The position numbers and the translations under genes are program-made. This document shows, one piece after another, positions 35,247-45,091 of a stretch of 64,000 bases of DNA (its first letter is position 1; each line of letters begins with the position of its first letter). This DNA is from Fibrobacter sp. (GTDB taxonomy: Bacteria > Fibrobacterota > Fibrobacteria > Fibrobacterales > Fibrobacteraceae): NCBI GenBank assembly GCA_024398965.1, contig JAKSIF010000004.1:124001-188000 (forward strand), read 5' to 3'. The notes under the pieces are model-generated. The model was given only the letters and a program-made list of their open reading frames with translations. It was not told the DNA's origin and ran no database searches.

Positions 35247-36548
35247 CTAGAAGTTGATGCACTGGCCCTTCCAGTTACCACTTTCACCAACGATGGGGCC
35301 GTTGATGTAGGCGCCACTAGTGCCCACGAAGTCCTTCTTACGGAAATCTTCGCCACCCAGGTGCCAACGCATCCAGGCAACGGTGGCAGCCATGCCGCCC
35401 CAAGGACCGGAACCGTGGCCCCAGCCGCATTCGCCATTCTGGCATTCATTACCCTTGCCGCCAGTCATCTTGAGCAGGCAGGCGGGAACCATGCCAGCCT
35501 TAACACTGTAGTAGTCGCCTTCGGCATTGGGGCGTTCCATGCCGCCTTCGCCGTAAACAATGGCAATAGTCTTAGACTTGCTGACCTTGGCTGCGGTAGC
35601 GTGGTCAAATGCACCACTGTTGTTCAAAACTGCGGTAATCACACGGTCATCGCCGAGGAGCATCTTTTCGGACTGGAGACCACCCATGGAATGGCCGGAT
35701 GCGCCAACCTTGGTCATATCCAGCTTCTGGTACAGCGGATCGCCCGGAGTGTTGTTCTTCTTTTCGAGCCAGTCGAGAGCGGGTTTGCCGCGGCCAGTGC
35801 CATCGGGAGATTCGCTGGTTGCAATCACCACGAAACCATGGGAAGCAAGGCGCTTGATAAGGCCTTCGTAAGCGGTAGGTTCGGTGCCGCCACCGGGGCC
35901 CCACAGCACAACACCGTGCTTCTGGGTTTCAGAAAGGCGCTTGGGATAAGCAAGAACTGCCCCACCGTTATCACCGGTCTTGGTGAAATATTCCACTTCC
36001 ATGTAGTTCTTGTTTTCGTCGGTATCGTTAGCAAGGAAAATGCCCTTGGGAGCCTGCTGGACCGGTTCTTCCACAGAAGAGGAGGATTCAGGTTCGGGAG
36101 CCTTTTCGCTGGAGCTAGAAACTTCGGGCACTACGCTGGAGCTGGAAGCCGGAGCTTCGACATCAGCAGAGGATTCGGGACCAACAGCAGGATTTTCTGT
36201 AGGCAAGCTAGGATCGACAACTTCGCCAGGAACGCTAGGATCGGAACCACCCGGAACAACAGATTCTTCACCGCCGGAAACGTTGGGGCCCACGGTCTCG
36301 CCTTCACCAGGCTGAACAACAGGCTGACCTTCAGACGGACCATCTGCCGGAAGCTGCGCTTCGGGATCGGCGGGCTGGATCACTTCGCCAGTAATAGGGT
36401 CGATAATCGGTTCGCTAGGCTGTTCTACACCCGGGATACCGTTATCGCCAATAGCATTGCTGACAGAGTTGGCAGCGTCATCGCCGCAGTTCATAAAGGC
36501 AAGAGCACTTGCTGCTACGATTGCCATCTTGATAAATCTAGACTTCAT
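35247..36548 (-). CDS. Alpha/beta-hydrolase (dienelactone/PETase-like esterase) lipoprotein
   Basis: 433 residues. Signal with lipobox (AFMNC, Cys21), followed by about 145 residues of Pro/Gly/Glu/Ser linker, some serine runs. The catalytic domain starts near residue 170. HGVVLWGPGGG is the oxyanion region and GHSMGG holds the nucleophile Ser. The base His is probably in GECGWGHGSG. The type is like acyl- or acetylxylan esterases and cutinase-like hydrolases. Long flexible linkers after a lipid anchor fit surface display. Substrate unproven. Confidence 0.8.
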   Translation of the reverse strand: MKSRFIKMAIVAASALAFMNCGDDAANSVSNAIGDNGIPGVEQPSEPIIDPITGEVIQPADPEAQLPADGPSEGQPVVQPGEGETVGPNVSGGEESVVPGGSDPSVPGEVVDPSLPTENPAVGPESSADVEAPASSSSVVPEVSSSSEKAPEPESSSSVEEPVQQAPKGIFLANDTDENKNYMEVEYFTKTGDNGGAVLAYPKRLSETQKHGVVLWGPGGGTEPTAYEGLIKRLASHGFVVIATSESPDGTGRGKPALDWLEKKNNTPGDPLYQKLDMTKVGASGHSMGGLQSEKMLLGDDRVITAVLNNSGAFDHATAAKVSKSKTIAIVYGEGGMERPNAEGDYYSVKAGMVPACLLKMTGGKGNECQNGECGWGHGSGPWGGMAATVAWMRWHLGGEDFRKKDFVGTSGAYINGPIVGESGNWKGQCINF

Positions 36549-36672
36549 TTGTCTTCTCCTTTATTTCCCGTTCACCGTTCTATAAACTACCCTTTGGCGT
36601 GTAAAAAAATCACGTTCCCAAAACAGTTTCCGTGGACAAAATATCCAAAGATGACGAAATCAAACAGAAAAC

Positions 36673-36700
36673 AAAAAACACCCCGTTTTCACGAGGTGCT
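36673..36700 (-). terminator. Intrinsic terminator of argA-folE
   Basis: CACCTCG and CGGGGTG arms (one G-T pair), then T6 on the minus strand, 66 bp after the folE stop. Confidence 0.7.
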
Positions 36701-36765
36701 GTTTGGCCTAAAAATTTTTAAACGGCTTAATGTTTCTTCGTCTACGAAAAACTCGTCGATAAAAC

Positions 36766-37335
36766 TTAGCGAAGACGGTCGTTGATACTTGCCAGGAATT
36801 CGGCGCGAGTCTTTTCGTCGGTCTTGAAGCAGCCCAGCAGCTGGGTCGTGACCATGGTTGCCCCCGGCTTCTTGATGCCGCGCATGGTCATGCACATGTG
36901 GCTTGCTTCCAGCAGCACTGCAACGCCCTTGGGCTTCAGTTCCTTCTGGATCAGTTCCGCAATCTGACGGGTCATGCGTTCCTGGATTTGCGGGAAGCGG
37001 GCATAGAATTCCACCACGCGGGGAATCTTGGAAAGGCCCACCACGCAGTCACCGGGAATGTAGGCCACGTGGGCCTTGCCGGTGAACGGCAGAAAATGAT
37101 GTTCGCACATGCTGGCAAAAGGAATGTTGGGCACAACGATCATCTCGTCGTACTTCTCGTGGAAACGGGTCTTGAGAATGTCCTCGGCCTTCTGTTCGCC
37201 AGAAAGGCTGCTCATGACCTCAGCATACATCTTGGCAACACGCTTGGGAGTTTCCAGCAAACCTTCGCGGTTCACATCCTCGCCCATTCCTTCAAGAATC
37301 ATCTTGAAGCCATCTTCCATCATCTTTAAATTCAT
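36766..37335 (-). CDS. folE: GTP cyclohydrolase I FolE
   Basis: 189 residues, full length. Zinc ligands are in [10 protein letters not shown] and in the SHMCMTMRG Cys. Substrate-binding residues lie in [27 protein letters not shown]. It converts GTP to dihydroneopterin triphosphate, first step of tetrahydrofolate synthesis. It begins 2 bp after argA ends, with its ribosome site (GGAG) inside the argA end, so the two are co-translated. Confidence 0.95.
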   Translation of the reverse strand: MNLKMMEDGFKMILEGMGEDVNREGLLETPKRVAKMYAEVMSSLSGEQKAEDILKTRFHEKYDEMIVVPNIPFASMCEHHFLPFTGKAHVAYIPGDCVVGLSKIPRVVEFYARFPQIQERMTRQIAELIQKELKPKGVAVLLEASHMCMTMRGIKKPGATMVTTQLLGCFKTDEKTRAEFLASINDRLR

Positions 37336-37337
37336 AT

Positions 37338-38690
37338 CTATTTCTCCAGCGGAAGCATCAAGATACGGGACTTTCTGCTGTAGTTGTAATGTTCACGCTT
37401 GGTCTTGGGCAACTGCTCGATGGTGCCGTCCACAAAGCCGAAGTGGTAGAACCAGTCCAGCGCCTGGGTGGTCAACAGGAACAGCTTCTTGTAGCCCTTC
37501 ATGCGGCCCACCTCGATCAAGTGGCGGACGATGGCGTCGCCGATGCCGGACTTGCGGTAGTTGGCGCCCACAGCGATACCTGCAATTTCTGCCATGCCGT
37601 CCTCGAATTCGTGAAGGGCGCCGCAGCCGTGAATGCTGTTATCGATGTTGTACACCACGTAGTCCTTGAGCTTTTCGGAAATGCTTTCCTGGGTTCGCGG
37701 CACAAGGAAGCCCTGGTCGATGTAGTCCTGCATGATGCGCAGGATATCGGGAATGTCTTCCATGTTGGCGGGCCTGATACTGGAGTACTGGTTGGCGTAC
37801 ACCATGGTACCGTCACCGCGGGCGGAGAACACTTCCTGAAGCAAGCTGCCCTGGAATTCACCGCTAAGCAAGTGCACACGGTTGGCGCCGGCCTTGCAGG
37901 CGTGAATGGCGTTCATCAGGTAGTCCATCTGGGCAAAGTTCAACGTATCGGAATTCAGTTCCAGAAGTTCCTGGGCCTGGTCCACATCCATAGCAGAAAT
38001 CAGGCCGTTGTCGGTAGGCTCCAGATACTTGGTGTTCTTGCCAGTTACCAGGCCTTCCAGCTTGATACCGTCCTGGTTACCGATGAAGAACAGCTTGCCC
38101 ACCTTCATGTACTTGCAAAGTTCAGTGGCCAGTTCCGTGGAGCTGATGTTGTAGGCGTGACCGATCTTGTTCCAGCCGATAGGCGGAATGATAGGCACGA
38201 AATTCTCGTCCAGCAGCTGTTCCAGGATATCCTTCTGGACACGTTCGATGCGGCCGGTGCGCATATAGTCCACACCGTTTACCACACCCATGCTGCGGGC
38301 CAAAATCCAGTTGCCCTGAATACCACGGAGTCCGCTAGCGGTCAGGTGGCTCATGATGTGCTGGGCAGCGCCAAGAGATGCCTGTTCCACATGGGGCAGG
38401 GCCTCTTCGCAAGTAAGACGTACGCCGTTATGGAACTTGGATTCCAGACCCCAAGCCTTCAGCTGGGCATCGATGGAATTGCGGGTGCCGGGCACGATAA
38501 TGATCTTAATCCCGGACTTGTGCAAAAGCCCGATATCTCGCATGAGCACAGGAAACAGCGGATGGCTCATGAGGTCATCTTCGATCTTCAAGACAAACAG
38601 CTGACCCTTGAAGCGTTCCATATAGCCGAACACTTCGCGAATGAAACCTGCTACTTCAAAATGCTGGGATGTAAAATCATTTGGGTTCAT
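37338..38690 (-). CDS. argA: N-acetylglutamate synthase ArgA
   Basis: 450 residues: an amino-acid-kinase-like N-terminal domain (about 1-300; [33 protein letters not shown]) and a C-terminal GNAT domain (about 305-450; [20 protein letters not shown] holds the acetyl-CoA loop). This is the classical ArgA layout that starts arginine synthesis. It is coupled to folE, a pairing with no obvious metabolic logic. Confidence 0.9.
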   Translation of the reverse strand: MNPNDFTSQHFEVAGFIREVFGYMERFKGQLFVLKIEDDLMSHPLFPVLMRDIGLLHKSGIKIIIVPGTRNSIDAQLKAWGLESKFHNGVRLTCEEALPHVEQASLGAAQHIMSHLTASGLRGIQGNWILARSMGVVNGVDYMRTGRIERVQKDILEQLLDENFVPIIPPIGWNKIGHAYNISSTELATELCKYMKVGKLFFIGNQDGIKLEGLVTGKNTKYLEPTDNGLISAMDVDQAQELLELNSDTLNFAQMDYLMNAIHACKAGANRVHLLSGEFQGSLLQEVFSARGDGTMVYANQYSSIRPANMEDIPDILRIMQDYIDQGFLVPRTQESISEKLKDYVVYNIDNSIHGCGALHEFEDGMAEIAGIAVGANYRKSGIGDAIVRHLIEVGRMKGYKKLFLLTTQALDWFYHFGFVDGTIEQLPKTKREHYNYSRKSRILMLPLEK

Positions 38691-38761
38691 GTGGGGAAAG
38701 ATAGGAAAATTTTTTATGGTGCCTACGCGGAGGTAGCTCTCGCAGCGCGGAATGACCTAAC

Positions 38762-38791
38762 AAAAGAACGCACCCCAAAAGGAGTGCGTTC
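38762..38791 (-). terminator. Intrinsic terminator of the FKBP gene
   Basis: AACGCACTCC and GGGGTGCGTT arms around TTTT, then TCTTTTG on the minus strand. It lies about 30 bp after the stop. Confidence 0.82.
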
Positions 38792-38819
38792 AAATCTCGT
38801 TTTCAAGCGAATTAATTCA

Positions 38820-39764
38820 CTACTTCTTGCCGGCGGGCTTTTCAGCAGGCTTCTGGGCATCGGCCTTGGGGGCTTCTGCCGGCTTGGCTTCGGCGGCGGG
38901 CGCAGCAGGCTGTGCGGCGGGCTGTTCTGCAGCCGGGGCAGTACCGTCAGCGGCTTCGGGCGGAACTTCGGCAAAGACCTTCAGCAGTTCCACTTCGAAC
39001 ACCAGCATGGAGTTTGCAGGAATCAGCGGCGGCACGCCTTCTTCGCCATAGGCGAGAGCGCTGGGGATCCAGGCCTTGACCTTGTCGCCTTCCTTGAGGA
39101 CCATGAGCAGGTCCTGCCAGCCTTCGATCACGGCGCTTACCGGGAATTCCAGCGGTTCACCGCGCTTGACGCTGTTGTCGAATTCGGTACCGTCCAGCAG
39201 GGAACCAACGTAGTGGACCTGCACCTTGTCGGATGCCTTGGGAGTGATGCCTTCGCCCTGCTTGATGTACTGGTACTGAACACCCTTCGGGGTTGCCTTG
39301 ACAGTAGAGTCGGCGGCGTTCTTTTCGAGGAAAGCCTTCTGGTCGTCAAGTGCCTTCTGAGAAGCGGCCTTTTCATCGGCTTCCTTCTTCTGCTGCATCT
39401 GGAGGAGCAGATCCTGGAGAGCAGCCTCGGCAGTGGAATCATCCATAAGGACTGCGCGGCTTGTATCCACCTGGTCCTTGATGGCGTCCATGAGCACTAC
39501 CATGTTCAGGGGAACGCTGATGTTGGCGATAGCCTTACCCAGGTCCATACCGAGAGCATAGCTGTAACGGTTGGCGGGGTCGTTCAAGTCTGCCTTCTGG
39601 GTTACGGGGGCTGCAGCCGGAGTTTCAGCGACGGCAGGAGCAGCGGCCTCTGTAGCAGCGGGAGCCGGAGCAGCACTGGGTTCTACAGCGGGCTTCTGGG
39701 AGCCACCACAGGCTACCAGAGCGCCACAAAGAGCAAAAAAGGCGGAACAACGAGTGATATTCAT
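38820..39764 (-). CDS. FKBP-type peptidyl-prolyl isomerase lipoprotein
   Basis: About 314 residues from ATG 39762-39764, chosen because GAGG is 6-7 nt upstream. Lipobox LVAC; Ala/Pro linker; FkpA-like helical dimerisation region (about 65-145); FKBP domain (about 150-255) with VQVHYVGSLLDGTEFDNS, VIEGWQDLLMVLKEGDK and YGEEGVPPLIPANSMLVFEVEL. The tail is rich in Ala, Pro and Lys. It acts as a periplasmic or surface folding helper, which suits a cell exporting many enzymes. Confidence 0.9.
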   Translation of the reverse strand: MNITRCSAFFALCGALVACGGSQKPAVEPSAAPAPAATEAAAPAVAETPAAAPVTQKADLNDPANRYSYALGMDLGKAIANISVPLNMVVLMDAIKDQVDTSRAVLMDDSTAEAALQDLLLQMQQKKEADEKAASQKALDDQKAFLEKNAADSTVKATPKGVQYQYIKQGEGITPKASDKVQVHYVGSLLDGTEFDNSVKRGEPLEFPVSAVIEGWQDLLMVLKEGDKVKAWIPSALAYGEEGVPPLIPANSMLVFEVELLKVFAEVPPEAADGTAPAAEQPAAQPAAPAAEAKPAEAPKADAQKPAEKPAGKK

Positions 39765-40014
39765 GTATTTCCTCATAGAAAACTTGTGATTTCTAACACC
39801 CTAAAAGTACAAATTTCAAAATGGAGAACACGCCGTGAACACTTTCAACATTCCGTTTTTGCGCAAAAAACGGCAATTCCCCATTCACCGCGCAAGTATT
39901 CCGCCTTTCTGATCTTCCAAAAACGGCGTTTTTAAGCAAATTTCGCCATTTTTCCCGTTATCGTGACCTACACCACAAAAAAAATCGTTTTGTAAACCGA
40001 ACTAAACAATGCCC
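39765..40014. other. Divergent intergenic region between the FKBP gene and a small ORF
   Basis: AT-rich, no coding frame. It contains three related ACGGC-type segments (near 39849, 39870 and 39922). Beyond the promoter listed next, nothing specific is seen. Confidence 0.5.
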
Positions 40015-40042
40015 TTTGAAAATGTTACAAAAATACTATCTT
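40015..40042 (+). promoter_or_regulatory. Candidate promoter of the 73-aa protein gene
   Basis: TTTGAA (40015-40020) and TATCTT (40037-40042) with a 16-bp spacer, 39 bp before the ATG. The same TATCTT hexamer precedes folD and the GH5 gene. Confidence 0.45.
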
Positions 40043-40080
40043 TGCGCGCAAGAAAGAGAAAAGGTTGAGGTTAACTCATT

Positions 40081-40302
40081 ATGAACGAACACTTTAGAAA
40101 CATTATCGCTTCTGCGAATGCTAACAAGGAACAGTTCGACGGTTCCCTGGAAGTAATCAAGGATTCCCTTCATGCTTCTATCGCAAGCGCCGCTCCCGAA
40201 GCAGCAAAGGCTCCCGCAACCACCGGTTGGCTCAAGGGCAGCCTCTCCTACCCCTGGGTTCTGGTTTGCTCCGTCGTCCCGGCTCTGAAGGACATTTTCT
40301 AG
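40081..40302 (+). CDS. Small hypothetical protein, 73 aa
   Basis: ATG preceded by GAGG at 9 nt, its own promoter-like box and its own terminator, so it is very likely expressed. The N-terminal half is helical and charged (NANKEQFDGSLEVIKDSLHASI). The C-terminal third is hydrophobic (SYPWVLVCSVVPALKDIF) and could touch the membrane. No family recognised. Codon use is like that of highly expressed neighbours. Confidence 0.7.
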   Translation: MNEHFRNIIASANANKEQFDGSLEVIKDSLHASIASAAPEAAKAPATTGWLKGSLSYPWVLVCSVVPALKDIF

Positions 40303-40363
40303 AATCGGTCGGAAAGCCGGATTAGGCCCCCAATAAAAACGTTTGGTTTTACATATAGTGAAT

Positions 40364-40394
40364 AAGCCTCGAGGAATTACCCCGGGGCTTTTTA
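40364..40394 (+). terminator. Intrinsic terminator of the 73-aa protein gene
   Basis: AAGCCTCG and CGGGGCTT arms, then T5. Confidence 0.8.
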
Positions 40395-40466
40395 AATTCC
40401 TGAAAAAACGGCAAAAAAAACTCTTTTGTTATTTAAAAGCCAGCGACCATGCAGATAACTTTGTTG

Positions 40467-40495
40467 TTTACGCGGCTCTCGGCTTTTACTATCTT
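40467..40495 (+). promoter_or_regulatory. Candidate folD promoter
   Basis: TATCTT at 40490-40495 with a weak TTTACG 17 bp upstream, 33 bp before the ATG. Confidence 0.4.
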
Positions 40496-40527
40496 GTGGG
40501 TCATAGAAATTAAACCTGGAGACAAAT

Positions 40528-41370
40528 ATGGCAGCTCTCGTTTTGGATGGCAAGGCTCTTGCCAAGACTACCGAAGAAGAACTCAGCGCACGCGTGGCTA
40601 AGCTTAAGGAAAAGACCGGCAAGACCCCGATTCTTGCTACCATCCTCGTTGGCGACGATCCCGCTTCCGCAACCTACGTGAAGATGAAGGGCAACGCCTG
40701 CGCTCGCGTGGGCATGGAAAGCATCAAGGTGATCATGCCCCAGGATACCACCACCGAACAGCTGCTCTCCAAGATCCAGGAACTGAACAACAATCCGGAC
40801 GTTCACGGCATTCTCCTGCAGCACCCGGTTCCGCGCCAGATCGACGAACGCGCCGCTTTCGAAGCTATCGACGCACGCAAGGACGTTGACGGCGTGACCT
40901 GCCTGGGCTTTGGCCGTATGTCCATGGGCGAAAAGGCCTATGGCTGCGCTACCCCCCAGGGCATCATGCGTCTCTTGAAGGCTTACAATATCGAACTCTC
41001 CGGCAAGCACGCTGTGGTTGTTGGCCGTAGCGCAATCCTCGGCAAGCCCATGGCCATGATGCTGTTGAACGCCAACTGCACCGTTACCATTTGCCACTCC
41101 AAGACCCCTAACGTTCCGGAACTGGTGAAGCAGGCCGACATCGTGGTTGGCGCCGTAGGCAAGCCGGAATTCATCAAGAAGGAATGGATCAAGCAGGGCG
41201 CAGTTGTGGTTGACGCCGGTTACCATCCGGGTGGCGTTGGCGACTGCGAAAAGGGCATGGAAGAAGTTTCCAGCGCATACACCCCAGTTCCGGGCGGCGT
41301 TGGCCCCATGACCATCAACACCCTCATCTACCAGAGTGTTGAATCCGGCGAGAAGTACATTCTCGGCTAA
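40528..41370 (+). CDS. folD: Methylenetetrahydrofolate dehydrogenase/cyclohydrolase FolD
   Basis: 280 residues. Substrate site [14 protein letters not shown] (catalytic Lys), QHPVPRQID, and the NADP-binding [17 protein letters not shown], with [11 protein letters not shown] near the C-terminus. It interconverts one-carbon folates. GGAG lies 7 nt upstream. Single gene with promoter and terminator. Confidence 0.95.
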   Translation: MAALVLDGKALAKTTEEELSARVAKLKEKTGKTPILATILVGDDPASATYVKMKGNACARVGMESIKVIMPQDTTTEQLLSKIQELNNNPDVHGILLQHPVPRQIDERAAFEAIDARKDVDGVTCLGFGRMSMGEKAYGCATPQGIMRLLKAYNIELSGKHAVVVGRSAILGKPMAMMLLNANCTVTICHSKTPNVPELVKQADIVVGAVGKPEFIKKEWIKQGAVVVDAGYHPGGVGDCEKGMEEVSSAYTPVPGGVGPMTINTLIYQSVESGEKYILG

Positions 41371-41398
41371 TCCGAATGTAGGCGCCGAAGGCGCAAAC

Positions 41399-41446
41399 AA
41401 AGGCGATGGAATTTGGAGTCAGACCTCCTTTCCACCGCCTTTTTTA
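41399..41446 (+). terminator. Intrinsic terminator of folD
   Basis: AAAGGCGATGGA and TCCACCGCCTTT arms (one mismatch) with an inner GGAG/CTCC stem, then T-run. Confidence 0.8.
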
Positions 41447-41459
41447 TATCGTGTTCAAT

Positions 41460-41966
41460 CTAGAACGGGAACATTAAACCAAAGCCAAGGGGAAACACAA
41501 GGGCTTCATTATCCAGATAGGCATTGTCTGTATCCAGATTGGTGTAGTAACCGCCCTGACCAGCAAAGAAATGGAAGCCAATCTCAGCATAGGCGCCAAA
41601 GTGCTTAAAGAACATCTGCTGAAAGCCAGCACCAAACATCAGCCGCCAAAAGTTGGAGTGATCTTCATAATGTCTGTGATGTTCATTCCATGTGGAATTC
41701 AAGTCATGTACCCACTGGGAGGAATGATACAAGTACGGCCCATTCAAGCCCATAGGATGCCAGGAAACATTGACTCCAAGAAAAAGAAAATCATCATCAA
41801 TACCATTAAAGCTTGCACCTACGGCAAACTTGTCGTTCAGGAAAGTCTGCTCCACATTTACCATTCCACGACTGGACAAGCTTGTACCTACTGAAACTGA
41901 TGTTGTAGCAAAGCAAGCCACAACAAAGCAAAGGGCAAACAAAATGGCAACAGCAAATTGCCTCAT
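41460..41966 (-). CDS. Small outer-membrane beta-barrel-like protein
   Basis: 168 residues from ATG 41964-41966, preceded by GGAGG. Signal peptide 1-20 (ACFAT). The mature part is strand-rich and aromatic, and ends GFGLMFPF with a terminal Phe, as in small outer-membrane barrels. It carries a His-rich loop (NEHHRHYEDH) that could bind metal. No family recognised. Confidence 0.65.
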   Translation of the reverse strand: MRQFAVAILFALCFVVACFATTSVSVGTSLSSRGMVNVEQTFLNDKFAVGASFNGIDDDFLFLGVNVSWHPMGLNGPYLYHSSQWVHDLNSTWNEHHRHYEDHSNFWRLMFGAGFQQMFFKHFGAYAEIGFHFFAGQGGYYTNLDTDNAYLDNEALVFPLGFGLMFPF

Positions 41967-42030
41967 ATCTAACCTCCAAAAATGTTCATTGCATCTAACG
42001 AAAATATACAAAAACAACGTAAAAAAGCCC

Positions 42031-42065
42031 ATAAAAATGCCCCCAGGCAGCGTCTGCTAGGGGGC
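42031..42065 (-). terminator. Likely terminator of the CE4 gene
   Basis: GCCCCC and GGGGGC outer arms with an inner GGCAG/CTGCT stem, then ATTTTTAT on the minus strand. Confidence 0.6.
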
Positions 42066-42132
42066 GGTACAAGGTAGTATGAGAGATGAATATTTTTAAA
42101 AATTCTGCGGCAAGAGCTGCGGGGCCGGCAAG

Positions 42133-43947
42133 TTACTTGCGGACGCGAACAGTCTGCATGGCCTTGCCTGCCTGGCCGTAGCGCATGATGTACATGCCTG
42201 CGGAGAGACCCGCCTGAGCGCGGTTCCAGACTTCGCGGGTAGCGCCGGCTGCCACATTGACGGATTTTACCAGCTGGCCGTTCATGTCGAACACCTGACA
42301 CTTGACCATGCCGGAAGCAACCTCAAGACGGATCGGCTTGATGGCGGTACCATCGTCGCCACCGGGAACGTTGCCGGGCTCCTGACCTTGATTTTCGCCG
42401 GGAGTTACAACCGGATTGGCGGTGCCATCACCCGTAAGCTTGATCCAGTCTACGTTCAGGTTGTCGTTGTTGATTGTCAGACGGAGAGTCTGCTTGCCCG
42501 CGGCAAGCTGAATCTCGTCGCCCTCGGATTCGGAATAGGTATCCCAATCCCCCAAATTCTTGACGGTCACATCTGTACTGCTGGAGCCAACAGCAACAGT
42601 GACAGTGCCTGCGGATGCGTTACCGGTGGCGCCGTTCACAGCGACCTTGTACTTGCCGGCAGACTTCACATCCAGAGTGTATTCGAAGTAGTCGCCTGCG
42701 GTAGTGTAACCAACGGCATAGCCGGAAGCACCCTTCACAATGCCTGCGTTATCGCTGCGGTAATCCGGAGCTTCGTTCTCGGGATTGGAATGGCTGAATG
42801 CGTTCACGTCGTAGTTTTCGGCTTCAACGGTACCGGGAACTGCGATTGCGCCCTTGAAGGGCTTTGCCTCGGCAGCGGAGCTGCTGGAAGCGGGAGTTTC
42901 ACTAGAGGAGCTACCGGGAGTGACAGCAGCGCCGTCGGAAGACAGCACGATGTCGCCACCGTTGGGCACGGCGTCAAAGTAGATGTAGCCATCGCTGATG
43001 GAAGCGTCGATAGCCTTGCTGCCCTGCATGGCAGAAACCTTGGTCCAGTTGTTGGAATTCTTGACGCGGATAGAAAGAGGATAATCGTACTTGGAAACGT
43101 TGTCTGCAATATTGTGAGTCAGCTTGAAGGCCATGGTGCCTGCGGCAGCGGAAGAAACGGCCTCGATCTTGGAAGCGTTACGTTCCTTGATGTACATGAC
43201 GGTGCTACGCATGGTCGTGACCCAGATCTTGGAATCGTTCTGCTTAGCCCACTGGAGAGCGCCTTCAATGGCGCTGATATCGGTAGGAGAATAAGTAGCG
43301 TTTCCGTTGTTCTTGCCGGAGAAACCATGAGTCAGGAATGCCACCCAGCCACCCTGCTGAATAGCCTTCTGCATCTGACCGGTAAAGTCGTTAGTGCTCT
43401 TGATGGAACCTTCGGAACCCGTCATGATGGCAGAAACCTTGGTCCAATCGTTAGGACCATTCTTGCCCATGATATCGGAGCCACCCTGCCAGGAACCGTT
43501 ACAAATACGACCGGCAATGTAGTTCTGATTCACTGCAGACTGGCTAGGAACATTACAGTTGGGGTAGGCCACAACAAGGCAGCCGTAGTCCTGGGTAATC
43601 TTGCTCTGGATAGCCTGCTTGGAAGAGGCTTCTTCACCCTGCATATTCTGCCCGTGGGTGTTACTGTGGCTTGCGATTTCGTGACCGTTCTTGGCCATGT
43701 TCTGGAAACCGCTCCAGTTAGGATTCCAGTTCACCACCACGTTGAAGGTGGCCTTGTAACCATACTTGTCGAACAGGGGGCCCGCATCGCTCACATGGCT
43801 GGGAGCACCATCATCAAAAGTGAAATTTGCCGCAGCTGTGCGGAAACCGGCCCAAGTGGCGATTTCCTGTGCCTGGGCAACGGTAAAGGCGCAAGAGGCG
43901 GCCACAGCGGCCAGGGCAACCTTACCAGTAAAATTGTACTTCTTCAT
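42133..43947 (-). CDS. CE4 polysaccharide deacetylase with CBM6-like domain and sorting tail
   Basis: 604 residues from ATG 43945-43947 (AGGAAG at 5 nt); the upstream GTG is not needed. Signal peptide 1-25. CE4 domain: FTFDDG with Asp45/46, metal His94 and His98 in HSNTH, and FLTHGF. A beta domain and Ser linker follow. The CBM6-like domain is about 365-500 (GTVEAENYD, GDYFEYTLDV, LRLTINNDNLNVDWIKL). The tail (CQVFDMNGQLVKS, LSAGMYIMRYG) is sorting-type. The likely role is acetylxylan or chitin deacetylation at the cell surface. Confidence 0.88.
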   Translation of the reverse strand: MKKYNFTGKVALAAVAASCAFTVAQAQEIATWAGFRTAAANFTFDDGAPSHVSDAGPLFDKYGYKATFNVVVNWNPNWSGFQNMAKNGHEIASHSNTHGQNMQGEEASSKQAIQSKITQDYGCLVVAYPNCNVPSQSAVNQNYIAGRICNGSWQGGSDIMGKNGPNDWTKVSAIMTGSEGSIKSTNDFTGQMQKAIQQGGWVAFLTHGFSGKNNGNATYSPTDISAIEGALQWAKQNDSKIWVTTMRSTVMYIKERNASKIEAVSSAAAGTMAFKLTHNIADNVSKYDYPLSIRVKNSNNWTKVSAMQGSKAIDASISDGYIYFDAVPNGGDIVLSSDGAAVTPGSSSSETPASSSSAAEAKPFKGAIAVPGTVEAENYDVNAFSHSNPENEAPDYRSDNAGIVKGASGYAVGYTTAGDYFEYTLDVKSAGKYKVAVNGATGNASAGTVTVAVGSSSTDVTVKNLGDWDTYSESEGDEIQLAAGKQTLRLTINNDNLNVDWIKLTGDGTANPVVTPGENQGQEPGNVPGGDDGTAIKPIRLEVASGMVKCQVFDMNGQLVKSVNVAAGATREVWNRAQAGLSAGMYIMRYGQAGKAMQTVRVRK

Positions 43948-44080
43948 AAACACTTCCTTATCCCTAGAAAATCCCTAGTAACCTATAATATATGTAAGGT
44001 ACTCCAAAATGGAATAAGGCTAAGAAAGCTTCCGTTGTAGCCCATTACAACAAAGGCTTACTAAAAGTTACAACCAGAAA

Positions 44081-45091
44081 TCACAGCGCAGCCAGGAAAT
44101 CTTTGGCGTCCTGGCAACAGACCAGGGAGGGCCCCAGCAAATTCTGGAGGCGCATCAAGTCCGGATGGTCGGAAGGTTCAAAAACCACCACCTTTTTGAA
44201 ACGTTCACGATGGCGGAGCAGGAATTCCAGGTTGTTTATGTCGGATTTCGGGAATCCATAGCCAACGAAATAGATTTCTTCGGCATTTTTCAGGTAATAA
44301 TCGGCCTTGCTCCAGAGTAGATTGAACAAACTTCCCCTGAGGAAGCTCTCTTTTGCATGGGCCATGGGAATGTAGATAGGGGTATCTTCGCAATAAATGG
44401 GGAAACTGCGATCACAGGGTTCCACCTGGCATACGTTACGGAGGTCCAAGGTGTCGGAAACGCCCTTGAGAGGGAACCAGTTCAAGGATCCATGAAGCTT
44501 TATGAGGTCGATGGTGCGGTCACCACGGGAACGGACTGCGGAACGGTCCGCCGGATCGATGCGGACGCCATAATCCACCACCGCCCGGGATGAAAGTTCC
44601 GGATCGGCGGCAATGGCGTTCTCGATAATGGTATCGTAATTGAAGCTGAGGAGCAGCGTGTCCCGGACGCCATCAGAGGGGCTGTTGACGCAACCAGCCA
44701 GGAACTTGTTCAGAACCGCCGCCGCGTCGGAGTCCAAAGCGGATCCACCCGCCTGCTCATTGTTGCGGATGGTGCTGGCGATAAAACGGAGCATCTCGAA
44801 ACGGAGGGAGGAATGGTAAAGGCGTTCCCGTTCTCCCGGGAAAATCTGGGCAGACAGAATGGAGGTTGCCAAGGTCTCGATGTTCAGGTATTCCCGCTGA
44901 CCGTTGCAGATATCCAGAAAGTTCCTGCAGTAGTCCCTGAAATGAGGGAACTCGTCGGGAATGCCAAAGGGGATCAGCTCATTCAGGTCCCGAAGAGTAG
45001 GCATGGCGGGGCAAAAGGATTTGCTGAAGCCAGACCCTAGAACAAAGATGCGGCGATATACGCCAGGCGCTTTCTGAAAAAAATCACTCAT
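44081..45091 (-). CDS. SIR2-like domain protein
   Basis: 336 residues. The nucleotide-binding loop is VLGSGFSKS (about 18-26), followed by FNYDTIIE (about 150) and KLHGSLNW (about 198), the pattern of SIR2_2-type proteins. Late in the protein IYFVGYGFPKSD also fits. Such proteins are NAD-binding, and many act in anti-phage defence by NAD depletion, but others are housekeeping. No partner gene (TIR, Argonaute, HerA) is adjacent. A 348-bp AT-rich stretch with repeated TGTCAC motifs lies upstream. Confidence 0.75.
   Translation of the reverse strand: MSDFFQKAPGVYRRIFVLGSGFSKSFCPAMPTLRDLNELIPFGIPDEFPHFRDYCRNFLDICNGQREYLNIETLATSILSAQIFPGERERLYHSSLRFEMLRFIASTIRNNEQAGGSALDSDAAAVLNKFLAGCVNSPSDGVRDTLLLSFNYDTIIENAIAADPELSSRAVVDYGVRIDPADRSAVRSRGDRTIDLIKLHGSLNWFPLKGVSDTLDLRNVCQVEPCDRSFPIYCEDTPIYIPMAHAKESFLRGSLFNLLWSKADYYLKNAEEIYFVGYGFPKSDINNLEFLLRHRERFKKVVVFEPSDHPDLMRLQNLLGPSLVCCQDAKDFLAAL

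Noticed and set aside
44081-45091. Thoeris or other named SIR2 defence system
   Set aside because: No TIR-domain or other partner gene is adjacent, so only a generic SIR2-domain call is made.
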